Shown here: positions 27,617 to 36,393 of the stretch, piece after piece
Layout of the letters: each line of letters begins with the position of its first letter
Position numbering within the stretch: the stretch's first letter is position 1
DNA from: Bacteroidales bacterium
GTDB taxonomy: Bacteria > Bacteroidota > Bacteroidia > Bacteroidales > Muribaculaceae
Assembly (NCBI GenBank): GCA_014800815.1
Contig: JAAVFI010000010.1
Coordinates: 1-55,498, forward strand
Length of the DNA: 55,498 nucleotides
Direction of reading: 5' to 3'
The notes under the pieces: generated by a model
The model's input: the letters and a program-made list of their open reading frames with translations, nothing else
Databases searched by the model: none
What the model was told of the DNA's origin: nothing
Position numbers and translations under genes: made by a program

Positions 27617-29332
27617 TCATTTATTCATTGTCCAGTCGAGCGCATTCTCAAACATTGTTGTGAAAGCTTCGACTTCGAAAAGTCGGGGGCTGTGGCCGAA
27701 CTGGAAGTAAACGTTGCGTGCTTTTTTGGAGGGGTTGACCCATACTACAGGGTGGTCGCCCATTTTCACGTCCGATGCCGGAGTGTAAGATTCTTCGTCG
27801 ACAGAAGCGAGTACCTGTACGTTGGGGCGGGGTGTGGTATTGTAGATATACCATTCGTCGTCGGGGAGAACGAAAGATGCGGGAACACCTTTCATCACGG
27901 GGTGGATTGAATCTTCTACTGCCACGGTACCGTCGGCGAGAGGAGCTATGTAGTTACGGAAGGTGATATCGCCCATGAAGTCGGAGAACCAGTCCCAGAG
28001 TCCGTAGCCGTCGAATTCGCCGAGAAGAGTTGCGTGGTGGAAGCCTACCCAGCCGCCTTTGCCCTCATCTATATACTTCTGGAAAGCATCGACTGCGGCG
28101 TCGGGCCAGGTGTAGGGAGGGAAATCAAGCTGAACTACAGCCTCGTAGCCCTTGAGGAAGTCTTCGGTGATAGGATCGGCATTGCGGAGCTCGGTGACAG
28201 CATAGCCTTTTTCGTCGGCATACTTGTGGAGCCACTTCATAGCCTCGCGGGTGAACGGGCCGTGCTGACCGCCACCCTCGTTGAGCACGAGGAGTTTGGG
28301 TTTGCGGGGCACACCGATAATCTTGCCGGCTACCGTGCGGGCGAGCGAAAGTTCGGCATCGTCGCCGGCATAGTCCCAGTACATTGCACCACGGAGGTCA
28401 TTATCAAGGATATAGTCACATTTTGCAGCAATCGAAGCCACGTTGTCGAAGCCCATGAGCACTTCGCCGTTGGCGTCGACGATGAGGGGAACGACTGCTA
28501 TAGAGTCGAATACCACGGTGCAGCTGTCGGGAACTACGAGTTTGCCGAAGTCGGAGCCGCGCATTTTCTCGCCGCCACGACCGTAGAAGGGCATACCGAG
28601 TACGAGTTTGTCGGCGGGGACACCTGCAGCGAGGTGAGCCTTCACGGCACCGTCGGAGGTGAGTTCGGGAGTATTCTCCGAAGGATAGAGACCGGCGTGG
28701 TGCTTGGGAGCATTCGCCATATCGTAGGCCATGATGTTCGCGAAGTCGAGTTCGGGCATTATATCTCGGAATTCGATATATTCCGCACCTGCCGAAGACG
28801 CCAGTGTGAGGAGTTTGTCTTCGCCGATTGCAGCGCGGATATCCTTCATGAGGAGGGTGAAATTGGCACGGTCGCGCTCAGAGCTTGAGATACCTGCCGC
28901 ATTGCTGCCGGGATATTCCCAGTCGATGTCGATACCGTCCAGACCGTATTCTTCTACAACGCGGGCGCAGTCGGCGGCGAAAGCGTGGCGAAGGCTGTCG
29001 TTATCAGCCATTTCGCTGAATCGTCCACTACCCCAACCTCCTATCGAGAGAGCGATCTTGAGCTCGGGATTTGTCTTGTGCATATCCGCGATCTGGCGAA
29101 AACGCTCTTCGTTGGCAATGCCTACGCCGTCGAATGTTTCATTCACATGGCCGAAGGCATAGTTGATATGTGTTACAACTTCGGGGTCGGGCATCACATC
29201 GGTCCACGATGTGACGTAAGCCACGACGACCTTGGAGTCGGAACCGTCGGTTTCCGGGGCCTGAGCAGCCTTGCAACCTGTCAGTGAGGCAGCGAGGAGG
29301 CCGAGCGCCATTAAATTGTCAGTCAGTTTCAT
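27617..29332 (-). CDS. GH18 chitinase-like lipoprotein fused to a ThuA-like domain
   Basis: The 571-residue protein is predicted to be a lipoprotein (LTGC, Cys20). The first half is a GH18 TIM barrel: INYAFGHVNE near 57, the LSIGGWGSG strand near 96, and the catalytic DGIDIDWEYPG near 135-146 with the acid Glu, plus YAGDDAE near 325. That DxxDxDxE form is chitinase-like rather than the typical Bacteroides endo-N-acetylglucosaminidase form. From about 345 to the end a ThuA-like domain follows (PKLLVLNEGGGQHGPFTRE, GGWVGFHHATLLGE, DEWYIYNTTPRPNVQVLAS). The fusion joins a glycan cutter to a domain of unsettled activity. It lies 8 bp after the MFS gene. Confidence 0.93.
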   Translation of the reverse strand: MKLTDNLMALGLLAASLTGCKAAQAPETDGSDSKVVVAYVTSWTDVMPDPEVVTHINYAFGHVNETFDGVGIANEERFRQIADMHKTNPELKIALSIGGWGSGRFSEMADNDSLRHAFAADCARVVEEYGLDGIDIDWEYPGSNAAGISSSERDRANFTLLMKDIRAAIGEDKLLTLASSAGAEYIEFRDIMPELDFANIMAYDMANAPKHHAGLYPSENTPELTSDGAVKAHLAAGVPADKLVLGMPFYGRGGEKMRGSDFGKLVVPDSCTVVFDSIAVVPLIVDANGEVLMGFDNVASIAAKCDYILDNDLRGAMYWDYAGDDAELSLARTVAGKIIGVPRKPKLLVLNEGGGQHGPFTREAMKWLHKYADEKGYAVTELRNADPITEDFLKGYEAVVQLDFPPYTWPDAAVDAFQKYIDEGKGGWVGFHHATLLGEFDGYGLWDWFSDFMGDITFRNYIAPLADGTVAVEDSIHPVMKGVPASFVLPDDEWYIYNTTPRPNVQVLASVDEESYTPASDVKMGDHPVVWVNPSKKARNVYFQFGHSPRLFEVEAFTTMFENALDWTMNK

Positions 29333-29340
29333 ATTTTAAA

Positions 29341-30624
29341 TCAGGCTTTAATTTCTTCTTTGATACGCGAGCCGAAAAGTGCGTAGTAGAGCATGATGCA
29401 CTCGCAGGCTACCACTATCCACCATGTAGAACGCCAACCGCCGGCGATATCAGCCGCAACACCCTGAAGCAGAGGGAGAATGGCACCACCTACAACGCCG
29501 ATCATGAATACACCCGAGGCAATGGTAGTATATTTACCGAGGTCTTTGACGGCGAGGGTGAAGATTGCACCCCACATGATAGAGTGGAAGAGGCCTACGG
29601 TAGTAAGGAGCCATGCGCTGTCGGCCACAATAGCGGCTATTGTAAAGAGCGCCGCACATACTGTGGTGAAACAGAGCTGAGTACGCGGTGCTACTTTGCT
29701 GAGTGTACTGCCCACAAGACGGCCCACGAGGATGCCGCCCCAGTAGAGTGTGGCGAGCAACGCGGGCGAGGGAAGCGCCTGCTCAATGGCATACATGGTG
29801 ATATTGGCACCTATGCACACCTCTGCTCCGACGTAGAAGAAAATAGCTACGACGCCGAGTGTAAGGTGACGGAACGACCACACGCTGCGCTCAAGTTTCT
29901 CACCCGAAGCATCGCGGGTATCGCTGATGTCGGGAAGGGAGATGCGGCGAAGCATGAGAGCTATGAGCACGATTACGGCAGAGAGCGTCAGGAAGGGTAC
30001 CATGAGCATCGAAGCGTCGATACTGTCCATGGCGAGACCGCCGAACACGATGCCGCTCACGAAGTAAGGTGCTGCTGTTGTGCCGATTGCATTTGCCGAA
30101 CCACCGATAGCGAGACGCTGAACCGACTGTGTACCCTTGACCTCACAAGCGGTGAGGTAGGGATTGATAACTACCTGAAGTACAGTTGCGCTGCCGCCTA
30201 CCACGAACGAACCGAGAAGGAACACAAGGAAGGCTACGGGAAGTGAAAGCGACCCGATGTGAAGCGAAGGAACACTCTCGAGGGTGGCACCCCACGATGA
30301 GAGGAAGAAAAGCAGAAGACCGGCGCCCATCATGAAGAGGCCGCGGACAAGGGTGCCACGATAGCCGCAGGCATTGACCCAACGCGAGCCGAGCGTACCG
30401 CAAACGGGGTATGCAAGGAACCACGAGAAGGTGATGAGGGTTGCGAAAGTATTCTTGAGCGAACCCATTTCGCTGAGGAAAGTCTCCTGCAGAGGAGCCT
30501 GAAACTGTGTATTTACCGTGGTGAGAAATCCTACGATGAAGAAGAGGAACACCATGGTGACGAAAGCGGCGGCGAAATTGGCCTGTGCCGCAGTCGTTGC
30601 TGTGCAAGAGTTGTTTCGGGTCAT
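29341..30624 (-). CDS. MFS sugar transporter (FucP/NagP-like)
   Basis: The 427-residue inner-membrane carrier has about 12 hydrophobic segments. It has the FucP-type features of Bacteroidetes sugar/H+ symporters: FFIVGFLTTVNTQFQAPLQE in helix 1, a SWFLAYPVCGTLGSRWVNACG loop, and VVINPYLTACEVKGTQSVQR after helix 4. Members carry fucose, glucose/galactose or N-acetylglucosamine. Co-transcription with NagB, the ROK kinase and GH18 points to GlcNAc or GlcN, by inference. Its start overlaps the nagB stop by 4 bp, so translation is probably coupled. Confidence 0.9.
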   Translation of the reverse strand: MTRNNSCTATTAAQANFAAAFVTMVFLFFIVGFLTTVNTQFQAPLQETFLSEMGSLKNTFATLITFSWFLAYPVCGTLGSRWVNACGYRGTLVRGLFMMGAGLLLFFLSSWGATLESVPSLHIGSLSLPVAFLVFLLGSFVVGGSATVLQVVINPYLTACEVKGTQSVQRLAIGGSANAIGTTAAPYFVSGIVFGGLAMDSIDASMLMVPFLTLSAVIVLIALMLRRISLPDISDTRDASGEKLERSVWSFRHLTLGVVAIFFYVGAEVCIGANITMYAIEQALPSPALLATLYWGGILVGRLVGSTLSKVAPRTQLCFTTVCAALFTIAAIVADSAWLLTTVGLFHSIMWGAIFTLAVKDLGKYTTIASGVFMIGVVGGAILPLLQGVAADIAGGWRSTWWIVVACECIMLYYALFGSRIKEEIKA

Positions 30625-31370
30625 AGTGCTCTGAGTTTTTCGATGTCGATTGCGGCTGCCGATTCACTGTCGAGCAGGAACTCGCAGTCGGGGTGCAGAC
30701 GGAGAATTGTCGCGGGAATATCCTCAGACACAGGGGCTTCGAGCATCTGCTTTACGATATCGCGCTTATTGGCGCCCTTGGCAACAAGCACTATGCGGCG
30801 TGCACGCATGATATCGCGGATGCCGAGTGTCACGCCGCCGAGTTCTTCGCCCTCGGGAGTATTGGTCTCGCGGCGGATACGTGCTTCGAGCACGGGGTCC
30901 ATAACGGTCTTCCAGGCACCGGTTCCGAAAGGAGTGCCGGGCTGGTTGAAGCCGAGGTGACCGTTCTCACCAAGGCCGAGCATGAGCAGATCGATGCCGC
31001 CGCGGCGGTCGAGCTCGTCGGTAAAGGTGGTGCAGGCCGCTTCGAAGTCGGCGGAGCGGGTGGGCAGCATAATGAACTGATTCTCTTTAATTCCGAGAGG
31101 AGCTACAATCTCGGTAAGAAGCATCTTGTAGCAGGCTCCGGCATATTCGCGGTCTACCCCGGTCACTTCATCGAGACCGAAAAGGGTGAGAGCCGAGATA
31201 TCGAAGTCGGTACGCGCGTGCATGGCAGCAACTTCGCGGTGGATATTACCCGTGGTACGGCCTGTGGAAAGACCGATTACGGCACGGGGATTTGCACATA
31301 TTCTATCGACGATGCGCGATGCTGCAGCGTGGTCGAAGTCAGCCTCTGTGGCGGCTACTGTTATTTTCAT
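30621..31370 (-). CDS. nagB: Glucosamine-6-phosphate deaminase
   Basis: It converts glucosamine-6-phosphate to fructose-6-phosphate and ammonia, the last step feeding amino sugar to glycolysis. The 249-residue protein has the NagB/SugarP_isomerase motifs: VIGLSTGRTTGNIHREV near 36, LFGLDEVTGVDREYAGACY near 65 (catalytic Asp), and LLMLGLGENGHLGFNQPGT near 131 with the ring-opening His. It overlaps the ROK kinase gene by 4 bp and the transporter gene by 4 bp. No NagA deacetylase gene lies in the window, so GlcNAc-6-phosphate would need deacetylation by an enzyme encoded elsewhere. Confidence 0.95.
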   Translation of the reverse strand: MKITVAATEADFDHAAASRIVDRICANPRAVIGLSTGRTTGNIHREVAAMHARTDFDISALTLFGLDEVTGVDREYAGACYKMLLTEIVAPLGIKENQFIMLPTRSADFEAACTTFTDELDRRGGIDLLMLGLGENGHLGFNQPGTPFGTGAWKTVMDPVLEARIRRETNTPEGEELGGVTLGIRDIMRARRIVLVAKGANKRDIVKQMLEAPVSEDIPATILRLHPDCEFLLDSESAAAIDIEKLRAL

Positions 31371-32332
31371 ACTTCTGCGGGGATAACGGTATTAAAGGTT
31401 TTGGCAACAGCTGCGGCACCGAGAAGACCGATATATGCGGGATTGAGTTCGGTGATAACCACGCCGTTGGTAACAAATCGCATAGTGCCCGGATGCAGCA
31501 GCGCTGTGATTTTCGAGAACATCCAGGGGTCGGAGACTATACCTCCGCCGAGCACTACGGTGTCGGGGTCGCTCATGCGCACCATATTCATAATAAGGTT
31601 GGCGATACCCTGAGCGGCATTGTCGACGAGAACGGTGCAGAGCGAGTCGCCCTCACGTGCCAGACGGTAGATGTCGCGGACATCCACGCGGCCTACGAGA
31701 GAATCGAGTTCGAGACGTGTATCAGGATAGCGGGGTGCGAGGAGGCGTGCGCAATAGTCGAAACCGATGCCCGATGCGATAGCTTCTACACAGTCGGTAC
31801 GTCCGCAACCGCACTTCACGCCGGTGCTTACACCTACCTGTGTATGCCCTACCTCACCGGCATTGAAATGCGAACCGGTGACAAGTCGGCCATCGACCAC
31901 AGTACCTGCGGCGATGCCTGTGCCTACATTTATATATACAAAGTTGTCGGAGCGTCTGCCATAGCCCCAGCATTGCTCTGCCATGGTGGCGCTCTTCACG
32001 TCATTGGCCAGATAGCAGGGAAGGCCGAAAGAATCGTATATTTCGCGAGCGAGCTCAATGGGACGGTTGCGGTCGAGGTCGATCTGCAGCCAGCGTCCGG
32101 AGCGAGTGTCGACACGACCTATCATACCTATGCCTACAGCCGAGGGCATACGGTCGGCTGTTCCTACTGTACGGAGATAGTCGCCAAGTGAAGATTTGAT
32201 GATATCTACCGCAGCCTGTTGATTGACGTAGCCTGTGGTGTAGCGCTTGTGAGCGAGAATTTGTCCTTCGGAATCCACTTCTCCTATCAGAAGTTTGGTA
32301 CCTCCGAAATCAAGACCAAGAAATGTGTGCAT
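31367..32332 (-). CDS. ROK-family sugar kinase (probable GlcNAc/GlcN kinase)
   Basis: The 321-residue cytoplasmic kinase has the ATP-binding LGLDFGGTKLLIGEVD at the N-terminus, the second phosphate loop NVGTGIAAGTVVDG near 139, the substrate His/Glu region FNAGEVGHTQV near 161, and the ROK zinc site CGCGRTDCVEAIASG near 177. The site carries Asp where CxCGxxGCxE usually has Gly. The family phosphorylates hexoses and N-acetylhexosamines; the nagB neighbour favours GlcNAc or GlcN. It is the first gene of the kinase-nagB-MFS-GH18 run and overlaps nagB by 4 bp. Confidence 0.92.
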   Translation of the reverse strand: MHTFLGLDFGGTKLLIGEVDSEGQILAHKRYTTGYVNQQAAVDIIKSSLGDYLRTVGTADRMPSAVGIGMIGRVDTRSGRWLQIDLDRNRPIELAREIYDSFGLPCYLANDVKSATMAEQCWGYGRRSDNFVYINVGTGIAAGTVVDGRLVTGSHFNAGEVGHTQVGVSTGVKCGCGRTDCVEAIASGIGFDYCARLLAPRYPDTRLELDSLVGRVDVRDIYRLAREGDSLCTVLVDNAAQGIANLIMNMVRMSDPDTVVLGGGIVSDPWMFSKITALLHPGTMRFVTNGVVITELNPAYIGLLGAAAVAKTFNTVIPAEV

Positions 32333-32351
32333 GCGGTGTCAGTTTTTTCGT

Positions 32352-32375
32352 GGTAAAAAATTTACCGCAAATTTA
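32352..32375 (-). promoter_or_regulatory. -7 box and small palindrome before the ROK kinase gene
   Basis: TAAATTTG on the minus strand (32368-32375) matches TAnnTTTG, about 36 bp from the kinase ATG, with no clear -33 box. Just downstream GGTAAA-AAA-TTTACC (32352-32366) is a small palindrome that could be an operator or a leader hairpin. Confidence 0.45.
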
Positions 32376-32434
32376 GCCCGCATACCTTAATATAGGGTTG
32401 AATTAATGTCAAAAATAGTAGAATAATCAGTATA

Positions 32435-35400
32435 TCATACCTTGCTCGGCGAGATACCGAATTGTTTCTTGAAGCAGGTACTGAAGTACTTAGGGTCGGA
32501 GAAACCCACCATATAGGCTACTTCGGAGATATTATACCGCCGGGTGGCAAGGAGCTCGCGGCTCTTGTTGAGGCGCACAATGCGGATATACTCGTTGAGC
32601 GACTGCCCGGTGAGCGATTTAATCTTATTGTAGACCGACGTGCGGCTCATGCCGAGGTCGGCGCACAGCTCACTTACCGAGAACTCGGAGTCGGCTATAT
32701 GGTCGTTGACCGACTGAAGCACTTTCTCCATAAACTCGCGGTCGAGTTCGTTGGTAAAGTCCTCGCCCTCGGGCTGACCTTCGGCGGCAAGCACGCGGCG
32801 GCTGAGTTCGCGCCGTGAGTTGATGATATTCTTGATGCGGGCCTTGAGCACGATGATATCAAAGGGCTTGATGATATAGTCGTCGGCACGCGCCTCGAGA
32901 CCGTTGAGAATATCCTGACGTCCGCCGAGACCCGTAAGGAGAAGCACGGGGATGTGGCTCGTAGCCATATCTGTCTTGATGAGGCGGCAGAGTTCGTCGC
33001 CGCGCAGGCGCGGCATCATCACATCGCTGATGATAAGGTCGGGACTCTCGTGGCGAATGTCCTCGAGCACCTGCATGGGGTCGGAGAATGCTCTGACATC
33101 GTAGTCCGCCGAGAGGCTGTCGCGGAGATAGGCGAGCATTTCGGCGTCGTCTTCTACTATGAAAATACGGCTCTTGCCCGACTCGGCAGCTGCGTCGGTA
33201 CCGCCCGGAGTCTTGACTTCGGCTGAATCGGAAGCAGCTCCGGCTTCAACCTTCCGAAAGTGTTTCCCAAAACTTACCGGCAGTGTCACGCTGAACACAC
33301 TACCCTCTCCGGGCGTACTCTTGAACGATATCGAGCCGTGGTGCATGGCCACAAGTCGGCGTGTGATGAGGAGTCCAAGTCCCATACCCGAATTGTCGCA
33401 GGCGGTAGCCTCGTCGGAGCGGTGGCGGTAGCGGAATAGATAGCGGGCATCGTTTCCGTCGATACCTATGCCGGTATCGGCTACGGAGAAACGCCAGCGA
33501 TGCCAGCGCAGCGGCTCGGCGATGAGCGTCACAGAGCCTTCGTTGGTGTACTTTATGGCGTTGGAAATAAGATTGTCGGCTATGTGGTCGAATTTTGCGG
33601 GGTCGATCATCACCTCAGGCATATCGTCGGGCACCTGACAGTTGATAGTGATGCCTTTGTACATTGCGAGCATCCTGTAGCTCTCGGCCTTGACCTTGAG
33701 ATACTCACGGATATCACACGGCTCTACCGAGAGCGACGCGCTGTGGGCGGAGTCGCGTCGGAGCTCGAGCATCTCCGAGAGCATACCCATGGTACGGTCT
33801 ACGCCGTCTCTCACGCGGGCAAGGTCGGTGCGTGCCGCTTCGGGCAGATTCCCGGTATTTTCGATATTGCGGAGCGGCTCGCGGATGAGCGACATAGGAG
33901 TGCGGATATCGTGCGCAATTGCTGCAAAGGAGTGTAGCTGGGCCTCAAACCGCTGTTCACGGGCTTTGAGACGGAGGTTGCGCACCACAATAGCCACAAG
34001 GAAGAGGAAAATAAGGATGTAAAATACTTTCGCCCACCACGACAGAAGGATATGGCTGCGGACGGTCATATCGAGAGTACGCTCGGCCATTATATTGCCC
34101 GTAAAGCGGTCCACGGCACGGATATGGAGGCGATAGTCGCCGGGAGCCAGGTCGGAATAGCGGGCAGAGTGAGCCGAACCGGCGGCAATATATTCTTTGT
34201 CGTGATTTTCAAGCATATACTCATAGCCCACGCGTGTGGGGAATGCGTAGTCGATGAGAGCGAATCCCACCTCGATAGAGTTCTGATTGCTGTCGAGCAC
34301 GAGCTTGTCGGTGAGATTTATGTTCTGCCGCAGGGGCGAACCCTGCGCCCCGGGGAGTACAGGGCGGTTGTGAAGTTTGAAGTCGGTGAGGAGCAGATTT
34401 CCTGACGCAGCTTCGGAGAATTCTTCCTGAGGGTCGAAATAATAGCAGCCGTAAGCGGTGCCGAGCATCAGCGTGCCGTCGTCGGCAACGATAGCCGCTC
34501 CGGGATTGAAGGCGCCGCTGTCCGGGCCGAGATAGTAAGTAAAGCGTGTTATGCGGTCGGTGTCAGGGTCGAGACGGTAGAGGTCGGTCTCCGTTCCAAT
34601 CCACACGAGTCCTTCGCGGTCGACTACGGCATAATATATAGTATTGGAGCCGAGGCCGTCGGCAATGGTATATCGGCGGCTGCTACCGTCGGGGCGGCTG
34701 CATATCAGGCCGTCGCCCGTCGTGGCAATCCATAGCGTACCGTCGGGCTCCGCCGTAACGGTGCGCACGGGATAGCGGTGACGGATAGCCACGGTATCGA
34801 ATTCGGTAGTCCACGTAAATCTGTCATTTGCAGCATCATACCGTCCCACACCTTTATTGCCGCCGAAGAGAAGAGTTCCGTCAGGACCCGTAGTCATCGA
34901 GGCGACACAGTCTTCGTCGTAGTAGCTCATGCTGCCGTCGGAGGTATTGTAGCGCCCCATACTTCCATTGATGCCGCCTATCCACATATTGCCCCGGCTG
35001 TCGGGTGCAATGGCAAATACGTATTCGGTGAGGGTGGTGTCGCCGGGAGCGAAAGTCTGCACCATGCCTGAGTGCTTGTCGATGATGCTTACACCCTCGC
35101 CGTAGGTACCGACCCATATACGACCGTCCTTATCCTGATTGACAGCGAGCACTACCGACGCCACATAGTCGTCGCGACGGAGGTAGTGGCGGCAGGCGCG
35201 GGTGGCTCTGTTATAATGACTTATACCCTTGTCGGTGCCGAACCATAAGTCGCCGTCGCGATCCTGAAAAATTACGTTGACATAGTCCGACGAGAGCGAA
35301 GCTTTGTTGCCGGGCGTATCCTTGAATACATTTACCGAGCGACCGAAGGGCGGAATATAGTTGAGGCCGTTGTGAGCCGTTGCAATCCACAGACCGCCGT

Positions 35401-36301
35401 CGGAGCCGAGCAGAATGTCGGTAACGGTATTGCTTGAGAGGCTGTTTTCTTCCGCGCCGTCGTCCATAATATGATGTATGAGGCGCCCGGTAAGAGAGTC
35501 GACTACATACACACCTGCACCGTCTACCCCTATAAGTATCAGACCGTTGCCGGTATCGTACATTGCATTTACAGGAATGGGAGGTATGGCGAAAGGCAGT
35601 CGGCCAAGTCGGCCGTCGGGAGAGTCGAGCGTGAAAACTCCGCGGTTGAATGAGCCTATGAAAAGACGGCCCGACGAGAAAGCGAGCGACTTCACATACA
35701 TCCCTTCCGAACCCGAAATCAGTCGGGCATCCGAAGCACCCGCCGGGAGATGATACACACCCGAATTTCCACCTATATAGAATCCTCCCGCCCCGTCGGT
35801 ACAGATAGCGTCGGTAAACACTCCCTGCATCGCCACGGGTTGGGGCGCCGCCCCCTCGGTGCATCGCCAGAGGCCGTCGTTGGAGCACACTATAAGGCTG
35901 CTGTCGGGGGCGAACGTAAAGTTGTAGAGCCGAATATCAGGGTCGCCGTCGAATACCACACCTTTAACAAAAGCGTCGGCTTTACGGTCGTAGCGATAGA
36001 GCACGCCCGACTTCAGCGCAACCCAGATGTCGCCCTCGGGGGAGCGGTTCATGGAGGTGGCGGAGAGTATATGGTCGTTGGATTCTTCACTGTCGGTGAG
36101 CGGATAATGCTTCATCGACGAACCGTCGAAGCGGTCCATACCGTAGTTGGTGTATATCCACACGAAGCCGTCGCGATCTTCTTCAATTTCGTACACCTGG
36201 CGACTGGCCAGACCATCACGGACATTGAAGTGGCGCACCTCGGCATGGAGCATCACGGTACAGAGGCAAAATAGCACTATAAAAGACAGAGTGTTTTTCA
36301 C
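32435..36301 (-). CDS. Hybrid two-component system regulator (HTCS) of the PUL
   Basis: The roughly 1288-residue one-protein phosphorelay senses oligosaccharide in the periplasm and activates PUL genes. In order it has a signal peptide (KNTLSFIVLFCLCTVMLHA), two seven-bladed reg_prop propellers (repeats such as DRDGFVWIYTNYGMDRFDG), and a Y_Y_Y domain. A membrane segment follows (ILLSWWAKVFYILIFLFLVA), then HisKA (IAHDIRTPMSLI), HATPase (DNLISNAIKYT, DTGIGI, GMGLGLLI), a receiver (LIISDVMMPRLRG) and an AraC HTH ending QFGISPSKV. The GTG at 36301 is used because the ATG at 36382 lies inside the hairpin of the upstream gene and a consensus promoter sits at 36307-36337. Confidence 0.93.
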   Translation of the reverse strand: MKNTLSFIVLFCLCTVMLHAEVRHFNVRDGLASRQVYEIEEDRDGFVWIYTNYGMDRFDGSSMKHYPLTDSEESNDHILSATSMNRSPEGDIWVALKSGVLYRYDRKADAFVKGVVFDGDPDIRLYNFTFAPDSSLIVCSNDGLWRCTEGAAPQPVAMQGVFTDAICTDGAGGFYIGGNSGVYHLPAGASDARLISGSEGMYVKSLAFSSGRLFIGSFNRGVFTLDSPDGRLGRLPFAIPPIPVNAMYDTGNGLILIGVDGAGVYVVDSLTGRLIHHIMDDGAEENSLSSNTVTDILLGSDGGLWIATAHNGLNYIPPFGRSVNVFKDTPGNKASLSSDYVNVIFQDRDGDLWFGTDKGISHYNRATRACRHYLRRDDYVASVVLAVNQDKDGRIWVGTYGEGVSIIDKHSGMVQTFAPGDTTLTEYVFAIAPDSRGNMWIGGINGSMGRYNTSDGSMSYYDEDCVASMTTGPDGTLLFGGNKGVGRYDAANDRFTWTTEFDTVAIRHRYPVRTVTAEPDGTLWIATTGDGLICSRPDGSSRRYTIADGLGSNTIYYAVVDREGLVWIGTETDLYRLDPDTDRITRFTYYLGPDSGAFNPGAAIVADDGTLMLGTAYGCYYFDPQEEFSEAASGNLLLTDFKLHNRPVLPGAQGSPLRQNINLTDKLVLDSNQNSIEVGFALIDYAFPTRVGYEYMLENHDKEYIAAGSAHSARYSDLAPGDYRLHIRAVDRFTGNIMAERTLDMTVRSHILLSWWAKVFYILIFLFLVAIVVRNLRLKAREQRFEAQLHSFAAIAHDIRTPMSLIREPLRNIENTGNLPEAARTDLARVRDGVDRTMGMLSEMLELRRDSAHSASLSVEPCDIREYLKVKAESYRMLAMYKGITINCQVPDDMPEVMIDPAKFDHIADNLISNAIKYTNEGSVTLIAEPLRWHRWRFSVADTGIGIDGNDARYLFRYRHRSDEATACDNSGMGLGLLITRRLVAMHHGSISFKSTPGEGSVFSVTLPVSFGKHFRKVEAGAASDSAEVKTPGGTDAAAESGKSRIFIVEDDAEMLAYLRDSLSADYDVRAFSDPMQVLEDIRHESPDLIISDVMMPRLRGDELCRLIKTDMATSHIPVLLLTGLGGRQDILNGLEARADDYIIKPFDIIVLKARIKNIINSRRELSRRVLAAEGQPEGEDFTNELDREFMEKVLQSVNDHIADSEFSVSELCADLGMSRTSVYNKIKSLTGQSLNEYIRIVRLNKSRELLATRRYNISEVAYMVGFSDPKYFSTCFKKQFGISPSKV

Positions 36302-36306
36302 GGTGG

Positions 36307-36337
36307 CAAATGTAGTGAATATTCCTATTACGGGCAA
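36307..36337 (-). promoter_or_regulatory. Promoter of the HTCS gene
   Basis: On the minus strand TACATTTG (36307-36314) is a perfect -7 box. With a 19-bp spacer, TTGC (36334-36337) is a partial -33 box. The predicted start falls at about 36300-36303, on or next to the GTG start codon, so the transcript would be leaderless or nearly so. Confidence 0.6.
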
Positions 36338-36360
36338 TAGGGAAAACGCAATAAATATGC

Positions 36361-36385
36361 AGGTTGCTCCCTTGCGGAGCAACCT
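36361..36385 (-). terminator. Hairpin terminator after the MalY-like gene
   Basis: AGGTTGCTCC (36361-36370) and GGAGCAACCT (36376-36385) form a perfect 10-bp stem with a 5-nt loop, nine bases past the aminotransferase stop codon. On the minus strand it is followed by GCATATTTATT, only moderately T-rich. It separates that unit from the HTCS gene. Confidence 0.7.
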
Positions 36386-36393
36386 TTATGGTA

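Noticed and set aside
36301-36382. Longer N-terminus of the hybrid sensor from the ATG at 36382
   Set aside because: That ATG lies within the hairpin of the upstream gene and upstream of a consensus promoter; the added residues bring a second hydrophobic stretch before a complete signal peptide.
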